The notes beneath the pieces are model-generated. The model worked only from the letters and a program-made list of their open reading frames with translations, ran no database searches and was not told the DNA's origin. The translations under genes were made by a program, and so were the position numbers. DNA of 6,126 nt from a bacterium. GTDB lineage: Archaea > Thermoplasmatota > Thermoplasmata > Lutacidiplasmatales > UBA184. Each line of letters starts with the position of its first letter. Position 1 is the first letter of the stretch. Location: the NCBI GenBank assembly GCA_021832495.1, contig JAKBKR010000136.1:1-6126 (forward strand), read 5' to 3'. Positions 6,125 through 6,126 of the stretch are shown piece by piece.

Positions 6125-6126
6125 TC

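Overview
The window is a compact, single-direction gene cluster, read entirely on the minus strand, that encodes the core of an archaeal type IV pilus-like (Tad/FlaI-FlaJ-type) assembly machine with its candidate pilin subunits. An archaeal origin is inferred from four features. The motor ATPase is of the archaeal type II/IV secretion type, with a GEVRGHE Walker B block and a GTIHGNSA His box. It carries an N-terminal zinc ribbon of the kind common in archaeal proteins. Two small proteins have class III (PibD-type) signal peptides, and N-glycosylation sequons are frequent in the predicted extracellular domains. The DNA looks moderately GC-rich. A euryarchaeal or Thermoplasmatota-like source is plausible but cannot be proven from this window.

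In transcription order (high to low coordinates) the layout is as follows. (1) The 3' end of an unidentified gene with a CxxC motif (6124 to 5936). (2) A 661-residue secretion/pilus ATPase with a zinc ribbon and a Pro/Ala linker (5939 to 3954). (3) A 702-residue membrane platform protein with two T2SSF-type regions and an N-terminal coiled coil (3922 to 1814). (4) A pilin-like protein whose outer part resembles an Ig-like beta-sandwich (1808 to 1311). (5) A second pilin-like protein (1314 to 784). (6) A third small single-span protein without a class III cleavage motif (787 to 233). (7) The start of a small membrane protein that runs off the window (207 to 1).

The genes overlap by 4 bases (ATGA) at three junctions and are separated by 5, 25 or 31 bases at the others. 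Recognisable Shine-Dalgarno sequences precede most starts, so this is almost certainly one operon with translational coupling. Both its promoter and its terminator lie outside the window. In the inferred model, the ATPase powers the membrane platform from the cytoplasm, and the platform extrudes or assembles the pilin-like proteins after a PibD-type peptidase processes two of them. No peptidase, RNA gene, mobile element, CRISPR array or repeat was seen. No stretch longer than about 30 bases lacks a gene. The plus strand has many open frames, but they are antisense shadows of these genes.
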